Shown piece by piece: positions 30,523-39,697 of a stretch of 43,377 nucleotides of DNA; position 1 is the first letter of the stretch, and each line of letters starts with the position of its first letter. The stretch is from NCBI GenBank assembly GCA_026786275.1, contig JAJAYJ010000172.1, positions 1 to 43,377 on the forward strand, given 5' to 3'. The DNA is from Nocardioides sp. Lineage in GTDB: Bacteria; Actinomycetota; Actinomycetes; Propionibacteriales; Nocardioidaceae. A program made the position numbers and the translations under genes. The notes below the pieces were generated by a model. It ran no database searches. It saw only the letters and a list, made by a program, of their open reading frames with translations, and had not been told where the DNA came from.

Positions 30523-32536
30523 GTGGAGTACGCCCTGCTGCTCAGTGGACTCGCGGTCGCGGTGCTCGCCTCGACCGCGGTGGCCCGACGCTTCGACGTA
30601 CCCGAGCCGTTCCTGCTGTTCCTCGTCGGCATCGCGGCCTCGTACATCCCGCAGGTGCCGCAGGTCTACCTCTCCGAGCAGGTGGTGCTCTTCGGCCTGC
30701 TGCCGCCGCTGCTGTACGCCGCCGCGCAGCAGACGTCCCTGGTCGACTTCAACGCCAACCGCCGCCCGATCCTGCTGCTCTCGGTCGGGTTGGTGGTCTT
30801 CACGACCGCTGGTGTCGGGCTGGTCGCCCACCTGCTGCTGCCCGGCATCGGGTGGGCGCTCGCGTTGGCCATCGGCGCGGTCGTCGCGCCCCCCCCCCCC
30901 CGGGGCCGCCACCCGCGCGGGGCGCCGGGGGGGCGGGCGCGGCGCGGTGGGGCGCGACAGCCCGGGGCGGGGCGCCCACCTGCGGCGGCCGGGCAGGGGG
31001 GGGGCGGGGGCGTGGGCCTGCGGGGCGGTCGGCGCGCCGCCCGACGCGGTGGCCGCCACCGCGATCGGGCGCCGGATCGGGCTGCCTCGGCGGATCGTGA
31101 CGATCCTCGAGGGCGAGTCGCTGCTCAACGACGCGACCGCGCTGGTCGCGCTGCGCACGGCGCTCGCCATCGCCGCGGGCAGCGGGCTGGACTACTGGGG
31201 TGTCTCGCTGGACTTCGTGCGGGCGGCCGGTGGCGGCGCGCTGATCGGGATCGGGTTCTTCGTCGTAGTGGCCAAGGTACGTCGGAACCTGGCTGACCCC
31301 GTCCTGGACAGCGCCCTGTCGCTGCTGGTGCCGTTCGCGGCGTACGTCGTGGCCGAGGAGGCGCACGCCTCCGGCGTGATCTCGGTCGTGGTCGCCGGGC
31401 TGCTGCTCGGCCACCAGGCGCCGGTGCTGCAGTCCGCACAGTCCCGGATCGCCGAACGTCTCAACTGGCGCACCATCTCCTTCGTCCTCGAGAACGCGGT
31501 GTTCCTGCTGATCGGGCTGCAGGCCTGGTGGATCGTGCGCGGTGCCGCCGACAGCGACCTCAGCACCGGTCGGATCGTCGCCGTCTGCGCGGCCACCCTC
31601 GGTGCCGTCGTGGTGCTACGGCTGCTGTGGGTCTTCCCGGCCCGGTACGCGATCGTCCGTCCCGGCGCCGACCCCGACGCCGGTGGAGTCCCACCCTGGA
31701 CCTACACCTTCCTGCTGGGCTGGGCCGGCATGCGCGGCGTGGTCACCCTGGCCGCGGCGTTCGTGATCCCGGAGGGCACGCAGTACCGCGAGGTGCTGCT
31801 GCTGATGGCCTTCACCGTGGTGGCCGGCACGCTGCTCATCCAGGGCATGTCGCTGCCGTGGATCGCGCGGCGCCTGCGGGTGCCCTCGCCCGACCCGGCC
31901 GAGGACGCGCTGGCCCGGGCCACCCTGCTGCAGCAGGCCTCCAAGGCGGCGCTGCACCGGCTCGACGACATGCAGTACGACGACGCGCACGGCGTCATCG
32001 ACCTGATCCGTCAGCGCCTCGACCAGCGCAACTTCGCGGCCTGGGAGCGGCTGGCCACCGTCAGCGACGAGGAGTCGCCCAGCGACCTCTACGCACGGGT
32101 CCGGCTGGCGATGATCGAGGCCGAGCGGAAGCGGGTGCTGGAGATCCGCAGCGAGGGCATCGTGCCCTCCGACGTGGTCGCCGACGTGCTGGCGATGCTG
32201 GACGTCGAGGAGTCGATGCTCGACCTGGCCACCGAGGAGCGCCGGGAGATCCGGCTGACCTCGGGCGCTCGGCGTACCGGGGCGAGCTGCGAGGACCTGG
32301 AGACGCACCCCGCCGTCGCGACGGCCGACGAAGCGTGCTGCGCCCGGTGCCTCGAGGAGGACCTACGCTGGGTCGCTCTGCGGCAGTGCCTGGTCTGCGG
32401 CAACCTGGCCTGCTGCGACTCCTCGGTCGGCCAGCACGCCGCCGGGCACTTCCATGAGACCGCCCACTCGGTGATGGAGTCGGCCGAGCCCGATGAGGAC
32501 TGGCGCTGGTGCTATGTGCACCACACCACCGGGTGA
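30523..32536 (+). pseudogene. CPA1 Na+/H+ antiporter with C-terminal UBP zinc finger, disrupted by a 148-bp insert
   Basis: GTG start with GGGAGGA about 8 nt upstream. The N-terminal half has the first helices (LLFLVGIAASYIPQVPQ, LLPPLLYAAAQQ). After the insert the family motif PPDAVAATAIGRRIGLP to LEGESLLNDATALVA resumes in another frame, then GWAGMRGVVTLAAAFVIP. The C-terminus is a UBP-type finger: CEDLETH near the start, CCARCLEEDLRWVALRQCLVC, then HAAGHFHETAH. Removing the 148 bp gives a continuous 621-residue protein with an intact motif, so the gene is probably functional in the real genome. It exchanges protons for Na+ or K+. Confidence 0.85.
30891..31038. other. 148-bp GC-only insert inside the antiporter gene, probable assembly artefact
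   Basis: The insert is nearly free of A and T and contains runs of 9-14 identical bases. It begins after GCGGTCGTCGCGCC (30877-30890) and ends with the near copy GCGGTCGGCGCGCC (31025-31038), one mismatch in 14. The offset is 148, equal to 1 modulo 3, exactly the frame difference between the two halves of the antiporter. Confidence 0.8.
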
Positions 32537-32635
32537 GGGACGTCCGGACGGCGGGGACCTCCCGCAGACCGCCCGCCTCTGACGTCGCCTGCTGACGTCG
32601 CCCGAGCGCGAGCACGAGGCAGGTGGGTCGTGGCC

Positions 32636-33910
32636 TCAGGAGCCGCCGAGGGAGTCGCGGACCGGCACGAACTTGGCCTGCGCCTCGGCCAGCTCGGAGT
32701 CCGGGTCGGAGTCGGCGACGATGCCGCAGCCCGCGAAGAGCCGGACGCTGTCGCCCTCGACCACGCCGGAGCGCAGCGCGATGCCCCACTCGCCGTCACC
32801 GCGGTCGTCCATCCAGCCGACCGGTCCGGCGTAGCGGCCCCGGTCGAGGTGCTCGATCTCCTCGATCAGGTGCACGGCCTCCAGCGTCGGGGTGCCGCCC
32901 ACGGCCGCGGAGGGGTGCAGCGCCTCGGCCAGCTGCAGCGACGACACGGTGGCGGCGTCGTGCACCACCCCCGCCACGTCGGTGGCCAGGTGCATCACGT
33001 TGGGCAAGTGCAGCACGAATGGCGACTCCGGCACGTTCATCGACGAGCAGTGTGGCTCGAGGGAGTCGGCGACCGAGCGGACGGCGTACTCGTGCTCCTC
33101 GAGGTCCTTCGACGACCGGGCCAGCGCAGCGGCCAGAGCCAGGTCGCGGCCGTCGTCACCGGTCCGCCGGATGGTGCCGGCCAGCACCCGGGAGGTGACC
33201 AGGCCGCGCTCTCGGCGCACGAGCATCTCGGGGGTGGCGCCGAACATGCCGTCCACGTGGAAGGTCCAGCACATGGGGTAGCCCTCGGCCAGGCGCTGCA
33301 GCGGCCATCGCACGTCCACAGGCTCGGCGGCGGTGGCGACCAGGTCGCGGGCGAGCACGACCTTCTCGAGGTCACCCCGCCCGATCCGTTGCACCGCGTC
33401 GGCGACGACACCCATCCAGCGCTCGCTGTCGAGGGACCCGTCGGAGAAGGCGATGCCCGCCGGCGGCCGGGGTGCGGGTGCCGCGCACAGACGGGCGTCG
33501 ACCCGGGCAGCGTCGACCGACACCGTGGTCATCCAGGCCCGGTCACCGCGCAGCCCGACCACGACCTCGGGCACCACGAGCGCCGAGTCACCGGGCTCGT
33601 CGGAGAAGGCGAAGGTGCCGAAGCCGACCAGGCCGGTGCCGGGCTCGGCCACCGTGTCGGTGATCTCGGCGCGCGCTGTCAGCTCGCTCCACCACTTCGC
33701 GGCGTCCGCGAAGCGAGTCGGGCCGTCGGTGCGCAACAGGGCGGCCACGCCCCAGCCGACCAGTCCCTCGCCGCGCCGGATCCAGGAGACCGGGTGGTCG
33801 TCGGGCACCAGGTCCAGCAGGCCCAGGCCGGGCGGCAGGGAGACGGCGACGGTGGTGACCACGAGGCGGTCGGGCAGCGGAGCCCCTCCGGCGCGGTCGA
33901 TGCTCACCAT
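32636..33910 (-). CDS. menF: Isochorismate synthase
   Basis: 424 residues, chorismate-binding (MST) family. DLEKVVLARD carries the catalytic Lys; LAGTIRR, HEYAVRSVADSL, LHPSAAVGGTP and LFAGCGIVADSDPDSELAEAQ follow in the usual order and supply the Mg-binding Glu residues. Context (men genes on both sides) favours menaquinone over siderophore synthesis. ATG at 33910 is the annotated start, but TAGGCT lies 6 nt before the adjacent GTG at 33907, so the leaderless start may be GTG. Confidence 0.92.
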   Translation of the reverse strand: MVSIDRAGGAPLPDRLVVTTVAVSLPPGLGLLDLVPDDHPVSWIRRGEGLVGWGVAALLRTDGPTRFADAAKWWSELTARAEITDTVAEPGTGLVGFGTFAFSDEPGDSALVVPEVVVGLRGDRAWMTTVSVDAARVDARLCAAPAPRPPAGIAFSDGSLDSERWMGVVADAVQRIGRGDLEKVVLARDLVATAAEPVDVRWPLQRLAEGYPMCWTFHVDGMFGATPEMLVRRERGLVTSRVLAGTIRRTGDDGRDLALAAALARSSKDLEEHEYAVRSVADSLEPHCSSMNVPESPFVLHLPNVMHLATDVAGVVHDAATVSSLQLAEALHPSAAVGGTPTLEAVHLIEEIEHLDRGRYAGPVGWMDDRGDGEWGIALRSGVVEGDSVRLFAGCGIVADSDPDSELAEAQAKFVPVRDSLGGS

Positions 33911-33913
33911 GCG

Positions 33914-33919
33914 AGCCTA
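33914..33919 (-). promoter_or_regulatory. -10 hexamer TAGGCT, leaderless menF
   Basis: TAGGCT, 3 nt to ATG 33910 or 6 nt to GTG 33907. The usual spacing favours the GTG. Confidence 0.45.
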
Positions 33920-34022
33920 CCCACGGGTTCGCGCTGTCCTGGGTCCGAACGGGTGAGGACGGTGGGGTGTGTGACGCATCCATCACGCCGGGGGACCGGG
34001 CGGCGGCCGCGCGATCTCTCGG

Positions 34023-34028
34023 TAGCCT
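34023..34028 (+). promoter_or_regulatory. -10 hexamer TAGCCT, probably leaderless
   Basis: TAGCCT, 8 nt, GTG of the secreted hypothetical at 34037. Confidence 0.45.
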
Positions 34029-34036
34029 TCGCCGAC

Positions 34037-34666
34037 GTGACCCCCTCGTCCTCCCGCCGTCCGTCCGCCCGTGTGTCCGCGATCGTGCTGGGGGTGCTGC
34101 TGCTCGTCGCGATGGCCGGCTTCGCGATCGGGCTGCCACGACTCGCGCAGGACGAGGCCTCCTCCGGGGTCTCGCTGCCCGACACGCTGCCGGGTGGTTG
34201 GACCGCTATCGAGCGGGCGGGCGGGCCGGACGGCGCCGACGACGCGGAGTTCACCGCGCAGCAGGCGCAGGCCGTCACCTACGTCAACGAGGTCCTCGGC
34301 GGGGTGTACGACGAGCCGACGGGGTTCCAGGCCTACGTCAACGACGCCCGCGACAGCCTCGTCACGGTGACCGTCTTCGACGCCGCGGGGGGAGCCTTCG
34401 CACCGGCCAACGGCGTGGCCGACCCGGCCCTGTTCGGCCTCGACCGGGCGCCGGTCGAGCTGACCCGTGAGGGTGACGCCGTCTGCATCGCCAACTACCA
34501 GAGCGCTGCGCAGTCGGGCCAGGCCCCGCAGGGCGACCCCGACCAGCCGCTGTCGGTCAGCTGCCAGACGACCCAAGGCGCGCAGACCGTGCAGCTGGGC
34601 TCGCAGGGCATGTCGGTCGGCGACACGGTCGAGCTGCTCGACCGGGTCGGTGCCGGTGCGGCCTGA
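34037..34666 (+). CDS. Membrane-anchored extracytoplasmic protein, unknown
   Basis: 209 residues from GTG. The signal-anchor VSAIVLGVLLLVAMAGFAIGL begins near residue 13 after a basic start (SSRRPSAR). No lipobox Cys is present. The rest is an acidic soluble domain with repeated VTVF and AFAPANG-like strands and two Cys (DAVCIANYQ and LSVSCQTT) that could form a disulfide. It converges with the L,D-transpeptidase. Family not recognised. Confidence 0.7.
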   Translation: MTPSSSRRPSARVSAIVLGVLLLVAMAGFAIGLPRLAQDEASSGVSLPDTLPGGWTAIERAGGPDGADDAEFTAQQAQAVTYVNEVLGGVYDEPTGFQAYVNDARDSLVTVTVFDAAGGAFAPANGVADPALFGLDRAPVELTREGDAVCIANYQSAAQSGQAPQGDPDQPLSVSCQTTQGAQTVQLGSQGMSVGDTVELLDRVGAGAA

Positions 34667-34672
34667 GGGGGG

Positions 34673-35512
34673 TCACGACCAGTAGACGACGACCCGATCG
34701 CCCACGGCCACCTGGTCGAACAGGTCGGTGATCGCGTCGAGGTCACGCACGTTGACGCAGCCGTGGGAGGCCCCGGCGTACCCCCGGGCGGCGAAGTCCG
34801 AGGAGTAGTGGACGGCCTGGCCGCCGGAGAAGAACATCGCGAACGGCATCGCCGAGTCGTAGAGGCTCGACACGTGGTCGCGGCTCTTGCTCTCCACCGA
34901 GAACGCGCCCTCACGGGTCGGCGTCACGCTCGAGCCGAACCGTACGTCGACAAGCGCGCGGACCTCCCCGCCGACGACCCAGCGCAGCGTCTGGGTGCTC
35001 TTGTCGACGCACAACGCCCGCCCGGTCGCACACCGGGCGTCGAGCGGGCCGGGCGGGTTGCCCCCGCCGCTGCTCACGATGTTGTCGAGCTCGTCTTGCG
35101 TCGGCACGGTCGTCATCGCGGTCAACCGGTCCAGGGTGCGCTGGTCGACCTGTCCGGTGACCGGGATCTCGCGCTTGGCCTGGAAGCCCCGCACGGCCTG
35201 CACGGTGAGGTCGTCGTACCCGCCGGTGACGTCATGGTCGAACCAGTCGATCTGGCGCAGTCGCGCCTGCAGGTCCTCGACGTCGTCGCCTGACGCACCG
35301 GGCACGAGCAACGCCGGTCCGGCCACCAGGGTGGGGGTCGGTGCCAGGGTCGGGGCAGCGGGCGGCAGCCCGCGCGACGACACCGCTGCGGCGGCGGAGG
35401 CGGGGCCGGCCGCCAGCTGCTGCTGGCGGTGGGCGTAGACGGCCGCGACGACGGCCGAGGCGAGCAGGACGATCGTCAGGACGCCGAGCAGCAGACGACG
35501 CAGGTGCGACAC
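34673..35512 (-). CDS. L,D-transpeptidase with peptidoglycan-binding domain
   Basis: 279 residues from a GTG 5 nt after AGGAG. A signal-anchor (LLLGVLTIVLLASAVVAAVYA), a Pro/Ala linker and a PG-binding-1 domain (DDVEDLQARLRQIDWF to YDDLTVQAVRGFQ) precede the YkuD domain. That domain holds VHYSSDFAARGYAGASHGCVNVRD, with the His and the catalytic Cys of SHGCxNxR. It forms 3-3 crosslinks in peptidoglycan outside the membrane. The upstream long frame is antisense to menG. AGGAGCTCCT, a 10-bp palindrome, contains the ribosome site. Confidence 0.9.
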   Translation of the reverse strand: MSHLRRLLLGVLTIVLLASAVVAAVYAHRQQQLAAGPASAAAAVSSRGLPPAAPTLAPTPTLVAGPALLVPGASGDDVEDLQARLRQIDWFDHDVTGGYDDLTVQAVRGFQAKREIPVTGQVDQRTLDRLTAMTTVPTQDELDNIVSSGGGNPPGPLDARCATGRALCVDKSTQTLRWVVGGEVRALVDVRFGSSVTPTREGAFSVESKSRDHVSSLYDSAMPFAMFFSGGQAVHYSSDFAARGYAGASHGCVNVRDLDAITDLFDQVAVGDRVVVYWS

Positions 35513-35662
35513 AGGAGCTCCTGGGGGAAGGTCGGAGTTCGGGGGGCCGGCTGTCGCGCGGCGGGCCTTGGAGAACAGTGACCCCTCGAGGACCGGTCTG
35601 GTCGGCGCCACTCCGAGGCGGCGGGCCGAGGGGTGAGGAGGAGGGGTGGCCGGTCGGCCCCG

Positions 35663-35668
35663 TAATCT
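35663..35668 (+). promoter_or_regulatory. -10 hexamer TAATCT, leaderless menG
   Basis: TAATCT, 6 nt, GTG at 35675; no ribosome site is visible between them. Confidence 0.55.
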
Positions 35669-35674
35669 TTGCTC

Positions 35675-36367
35675 GTGGCCCGCGCAGAGCTCGACAAGCA
35701 ACCCACCGACGTGCGTCGGATGTTCGACGCCGTGGCGCGTCGCTACGACGTCACCAACGACGTGCTGTCCCTGGGCCAGGATCGCCGGTGGCGACGCGAC
35801 ACCGTCGACGCGGTCGCGCCGAGGCCGGGGGAGCGGGTCTTGGACCTCGCCGCCGGCACCGGCACCTCGAGCCAGCCCTTCGCGGACCTGGGTGCGGTCG
35901 TGGTGCCATGCGACTTCTCGCTGGGGATGCTGGAGGTGGGCAAGCGGGCGCGCCCCGCGCTCGCCTTCACGGCCGGCGACGGCACCCGGCTGCCGTTCGC
36001 CGGCGACACCTTCGACGCGGTCACCATCTCCTTCGGGCTGCGCAACATCGTGGACCCGCTGCAGGGTCTCCGCGAGATGCTCCGGGTCACCAAGCCGGGC
36101 GGTCGGCTCGTGGTCTGCGAGTTCAGCCACCCGACCTGGACGCCGTTGCGCACCGTCTACCTCGAGTACCTCATGAAGGCTCTGCCCCCCGTGGCCCGGG
36201 CCGTGTCGTCCTCCCCGGACGCCTACGTCTACCTGGCCGAGTCGATCCGGGCCTGGCCCGACCAGCGGGGCCTGGCCGACCTGGTCCTGGAAGCCGGCTG
36301 GGTCGGTGCGGAGTGGCGCGACCTCTCGGGCGGCATCGTGGCCCTGCACCGCGCCACGTCGGGGTAG
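35675..36367 (+). CDS. menG: Demethylmenaquinone methyltransferase
   Basis: 230 residues, class I SAM methyltransferase of the UbiE/MenG family. [20 protein letters not shown] and RRWRRDTV are the family N-terminus; [17 protein letters not shown] is the SAM loop; [15 protein letters not shown] and [20 protein letters not shown] complete the signature. It performs the last step of menaquinone synthesis. It is monocistronic, with a leaderless promoter, and ends inside a long inverted repeat. Confidence 0.95.
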   Translation: MARAELDKQPTDVRRMFDAVARRYDVTNDVLSLGQDRRWRRDTVDAVAPRPGERVLDLAAGTGTSSQPFADLGAVVVPCDFSLGMLEVGKRARPALAFTAGDGTRLPFAGDTFDAVTISFGLRNIVDPLQGLREMLRVTKPGGRLVVCEFSHPTWTPLRTVYLEYLMKALPPVARAVSSSPDAYVYLAESIRAWPDQRGLADLVLEAGWVGAEWRDLSGGIVALHRATSG

Positions 36368-36428
36368 TCCCCGCTGAGATTGGCCCCTGGCGGGTGGCCG
36401 ACGGGGCGATCCAAGCGGGGACTACCCC
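36361..36428. repeat. 15-bp perfect inverted repeat around the menG stop
   Basis: GGGGTAGTCCCCGCT (36361-36375) and AGCGGGGACTACCCC (36414-36428) are exact reverse complements, enclosing 38 bp with further weaker pairing. The left arm contains the menG stop codon. It could be the menG terminator or one copy of a dispersed palindromic repeat. Confidence 0.8.
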
Positions 36429-36581
36429 GACGGTCGACCCAGGCCCCGTTCGCACACCCCCCCGGGCAGGCAATTAGCCAAGGCGGCCATGCCCAAAATC
36501 TGCAGGGGGGTCCTCTCCAGGTGGGGCCACCCCCGCGTGACGGGCCGGTCGAGCAGTGGCAGACTGAGGGCCGCGGCACTT

Positions 36582-36597
36582 CGTGATTTGGTTCACA
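36582..36597. promoter_or_regulatory. CRP/GlxR-like operator upstream of nuoA
   Basis: CGTGATTTGGTTCACA matches TGTGA-N6-TCACA except the first base. It lies 44 bp before the nuoA GTG and is a clear AT-rich island in the intergenic region. This is the same class of site as at cstA. Confidence 0.6.
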
Positions 36598-36640
36598 AGA
36601 TCACAACCGGCGCGTCGACAGATGAAGGGAGGGCGCCGTC

Positions 36641-37000
36641 GTGGAGCTCTACACCCCGGTGCTGGCACTCGGAATCCTGGCCGCGCTGTTCGCCGTCGGA
36701 TCGGTGGGCATCAGCACGCTGACCGGTCCCGCCCGCTACAACCGGGCCAAGCTGGACTCCTACGAGTGCGGCATCGAGCCGACCCCGCAGCCCGTCGGCG
36801 GCGGTCGCTTCCCGGTGAAGTACTACATCACCGCGATGCTCTTCATCGTCTTCGACATCGAGATCATCTTCCTCTACCCGTGGGCCGTCCACTTCGACGC
36901 CATGGGGGTGTTCGGGCTGGTCGAGATGGTCATCTTCATCGCCACCGTGTTCGTCGCCTATGCCTACGTGTGGCGACGCGGCGGCCTCGAGTGGGACTGA
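36641..37000 (+). CDS. nuoA: NADH-quinone oxidoreductase subunit A
   Basis: 119 residues from GTG with GGGAGG upstream. Three membrane helices, with the family loop [12 protein letters not shown] (the conserved Cys) and [25 protein letters not shown]. It forms part of the proton-translocating arm at the interface with subunits B and D, near the quinone site. First gene of the nuo operon. Confidence 0.95.
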   Translation: MELYTPVLALGILAALFAVGSVGISTLTGPARYNRAKLDSYECGIEPTPQPVGGGRFPVKYYITAMLFIVFDIEIIFLYPWAVHFDAMGVFGLVEMVIFIATVFVAYAYVWRRGGLEWD

Positions 37001-37074
37001 GCGACGCGACGCAGGCACGCCGCAAGCGTCCTCGTACCTCCCGACGCGCACCGGACGAACGAAAGGGCAACTAG

Positions 37075-37629
37075 ATGGGTATCGAAGAGAAGCTTCCGAG
37101 CGGCGTCCTGCTCACCACGGTCGAGGGCGTGGCCGGCTACATGCGCAAGGCGTCGTTCTGGCCGGCCACCTTCGGCCTGGCCTGCTGCGCCATCGAGATG
37201 ATGACGTCGGGCGGTCCGAAGTACGACCTGGCCCGCTTCGGCATGGAGGTCTTCCGGGCCAGCCCGCGCCAGGCCGACCTGATGATCGTGGCCGGCCGGG
37301 TCAGCCAGAAGATGGCGCCCGTACTGCGCCAGATCTACGACCAGATGGCCGAGCCGAAGTGGGTGCTCGCGATGGGCGTCTGTGCCAGCAGCGGCGGCAT
37401 GTTCAACAACTACGCGATCGTTCAGGGTGTCGACCACGTCGTGCCCGTGGACATGTACCTGCCCGGCTGCCCGCCGCGCCCCGAGATGCTGATCGACGCC
37501 ATCCTCAAGCTGCACGACCAGGTCCAGGCAGGCAAGCTCGGGGCCAACCGGCTGGCCCAGATCGAGCAGCGCGAGAACGACGCGCTCAAGGCCGTGCCGA
37601 CCTCCGAGATGAAGGGTCTGCTCAGGTGA
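37075..37629 (+). CDS. nuoB: NADH-quinone oxidoreductase subunit B
   Basis: 184 residues. Cys ligands of cluster N2 are in [10 protein letters not shown] (two), [11 protein letters not shown] and [12 protein letters not shown]2 passes electrons to menaquinone. The 74-bp gap after nuoA has an AAAGG ribosome site. Ends with GTGA overlap into nuoC. Confidence 0.96.
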   Translation: MGIEEKLPSGVLLTTVEGVAGYMRKASFWPATFGLACCAIEMMTSGGPKYDLARFGMEVFRASPRQADLMIVAGRVSQKMAPVLRQIYDQMAEPKWVLAMGVCASSGGMFNNYAIVQGVDHVVPVDMYLPGCPPRPEMLIDAILKLHDQVQAGKLGANRLAQIEQRENDALKAVPTSEMKGLLR

Positions 37630-38360
37630 GCGACCAGGGTCCCGACCAGGCGGCCGTCGACCAGTCGCCCGAGAACACCGCGCACCTCCCGGCCGAGGCC
37701 GGGCAGGTGCAGGCCGTCGGCGCCCGCAGCGGGATGTTCGGCGTCAAGGGCACCGGCGACACCAGCGGGTACGGCGGGCTGGCCGCGCCGATCGTGTTCC
37801 CCGGCGCCACCTCACGACCTCTCGAGGGCTGGCGCGAGGACGTCGCCGCTGCCCTCGACACGGCGCTGGCCGGCGGCGGGCTGCACACCGCGCTGCAGCA
37901 GGTCGTCGTGCACCGCGGCGAGGTCACCTTCCACGTGCGCCGCGAGGACCTGCTGGCCGTGGCCACCCTGCTGCGCGACGACCCGGCCCTGCGCTTCGAG
38001 CTCTGCTCGGGGGTCAGCGGGGTGCACTACCCGGCCGACACCGGCCGCGAGCTGCACGCGGTCTACCACCTGCTCTCGATGACCTTCAACCGCCGGATCC
38101 GGCTCGAGGTCACGGCTCCCGACGCCGATCCGCGCCTCCCGTCCACGGTCCCGGTCTACCCGACCAACGACTGGCACGAGCGCGAGACCTTCGACATGTT
38201 CGGCATCGTGTTCGACGGCCATCCCGCCCTGACGAGGATCCTGATGCCCGACGACTGGCCGGGCCACCCCCAGCGCAAGGACTACCCGCTCGGAGGAATC
38301 CCGGTGGAGTACAAGGGTGGGACGGTTCCGCCGCCCGACCAGCGGAGGTCGTACAACTGA
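37626..38360 (+). CDS. nuoC: NADH-quinone oxidoreductase subunit C
   Basis: 244 residues from the GTG overlapping nuoB. An acidic, poorly conserved N-terminal extension of about 60 residues precedes the conserved 30-kDa domain, with [37 protein letters not shown] and [17 protein letters not shown]. The extension is longer than in E. coli (where C and D are fused) but usual for actinobacteria. Its TGA shares a base with the nuoD ATG. Confidence 0.95.
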   Translation: MSDQGPDQAAVDQSPENTAHLPAEAGQVQAVGARSGMFGVKGTGDTSGYGGLAAPIVFPGATSRPLEGWREDVAAALDTALAGGGLHTALQQVVVHRGEVTFHVRREDLLAVATLLRDDPALRFELCSGVSGVHYPADTGRELHAVYHLLSMTFNRRIRLEVTAPDADPRLPSTVPVYPTNDWHERETFDMFGIVFDGHPALTRILMPDDWPGHPQRKDYPLGGIPVEYKGGTVPPPDQRRSYN

Positions 38361-39697
38361 TGAGTCAAGACATCTACGCAGGCGCCAACGACACCAGCGA
38401 GGGGCGGGTCTTCACCGTCTCCGGGCAGGACTGGGACTCCATCTCCCAGGGCCTCGCCGACGAGGGCATGGAGGAACGTGTCGTCGTCAACATGGGTCCC
38501 CAACACCCCTCCACCCACGGCGTGCTGCGCCTGATCCTGGAGCTCGAGGGCGAGACGGTGACCGAGGCCCGCTGCGGCATCGGCTACCTGCACACCGGCA
38601 TCGAGAAGAACATGGAGTACCGCTCCTGGGTCCAGGGCGTCACCTTCTGCACCCGGATGGACTACCTCAGCCCGTTCTACAACGAGACGACCTACTCGCT
38701 GGGCGTCGAGCGGCTGCTCGACATCGAGGACGAGATCCCCGAGAAGGCCTCGGTGATGCGGGTCCTGTTGATGGAGCTCAACCGGCTGAGCTCGCACCTC
38801 GTCTGCATCGCGACCGGGGGCATGGAGATCGGTGCCCTGACCGTGATGACGATCGGCTTCCGTGAGCGGGAGCTGGTCCTCGACCTGTTCGAGCTGATCA
38901 CCGGCCTGCGGATGAACCACGCGTTCATCCGCCCCGGCGGTGTCGCCCAGGACCTCCCGCCCGGCGCCCTCGACGAGATCGCCGGCTTCGTGGCGCTGAT
39001 GAAGAAGCGCCTGCCCGAGTACGCCGCCCTCTGCAACGCCAACCCGATCTTCAAGGCCCGCCTCGAGAACGTCGGCCACCTCGACCTCGAGGGCTGCCTG
39101 GCCCTCGGCATGACCGGGCCCGTGCTCCGCAGCACCGGCTACCCGTGGGACCTGCGCAAGTCCGAGCCCTACTGCGGCTACGAGGACTACGACTTCGAGG
39201 TCCAGACCTGGGACACGATGGACGCCTACGGCCGGTTCCGGATCCGGCTGGCCGAGATGTGGGAGTCGCTCAAGATCGTCGAGCAGGCCGCCGCCCGGCT
39301 GGCCAAGCTCGAGGGCGCACCCGTGATGGTCTCGGACAAGAAGGTCGCCTGGCCCAGCCAGCTGTCCATCGGCCGCGACGGCTTGGGCAACAGCCTCGAC
39401 CACATCCGCCACATCATGGGCGAGTCGATGGAGGGCCTGATCCACCACTTCAAGCTCGTCACCGAGGGCTTCCGGGTCCCAGCGGGCCAGGCCTACGTGC
39501 CGGTCGAGTCGCCCCGCGGCGAGCTCGGCGCCCACGTCGTCTCCGACGGCGGCACCCGACCGTTCCGCGCACACTTCCGGGACCCGTCGTTCACCAACCT
39601 GCAGGCCACCAGCGTGATGAGCGAGGGTGGCATGATCGCCGACGTCATCGTCGCGGTCGCCAGCATTGACCCGGTGATGGGAGGAGTCGACCGATGA
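38360..39697 (+). CDS. nuoD: NADH-quinone oxidoreductase subunit D
   Basis: 445 residues, the 49-kDa subunit related to the hydrogenase large subunit. [15 protein letters not shown] carries the quinone-pocket His; [33 protein letters not shown] and [16 protein letters not shown] follow. It docks subunit B and forms the quinone channel. Starts in TGATG overlap with nuoC, stops in ATGA overlap with nuoE. Confidence 0.97.
   Translation: MSQDIYAGANDTSEGRVFTVSGQDWDSISQGLADEGMEERVVVNMGPQHPSTHGVLRLILELEGETVTEARCGIGYLHTGIEKNMEYRSWVQGVTFCTRMDYLSPFYNETTYSLGVERLLDIEDEIPEKASVMRVLLMELNRLSSHLVCIATGGMEIGALTVMTIGFRERELVLDLFELITGLRMNHAFIRPGGVAQDLPPGALDEIAGFVALMKKRLPEYAALCNANPIFKARLENVGHLDLEGCLALGMTGPVLRSTGYPWDLRKSEPYCGYEDYDFEVQTWDTMDAYGRFRIRLAEMWESLKIVEQAAARLAKLEGAPVMVSDKKVAWPSQLSIGRDGLGNSLDHIRHIMGESMEGLIHHFKLVTEGFRVPAGQAYVPVESPRGELGAHVVSDGGTRPFRAHFRDPSFTNLQATSVMSEGGMIADVIVAVASIDPVMGGVDR

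Noticed and set aside
32580-32602. Short direct repeat TGACGTCGCC x2
   Set aside because: Only 10 bp, GC-rich, no symmetry with a promoter; likely chance or a minor slip.
33971-33986. GTGA-N8-TCAC upstream of 34037, as a third CRP-like site
   Set aside because: The spacer is 8 instead of 6 and the half-sites are not extended, so it does not fit the consensus.
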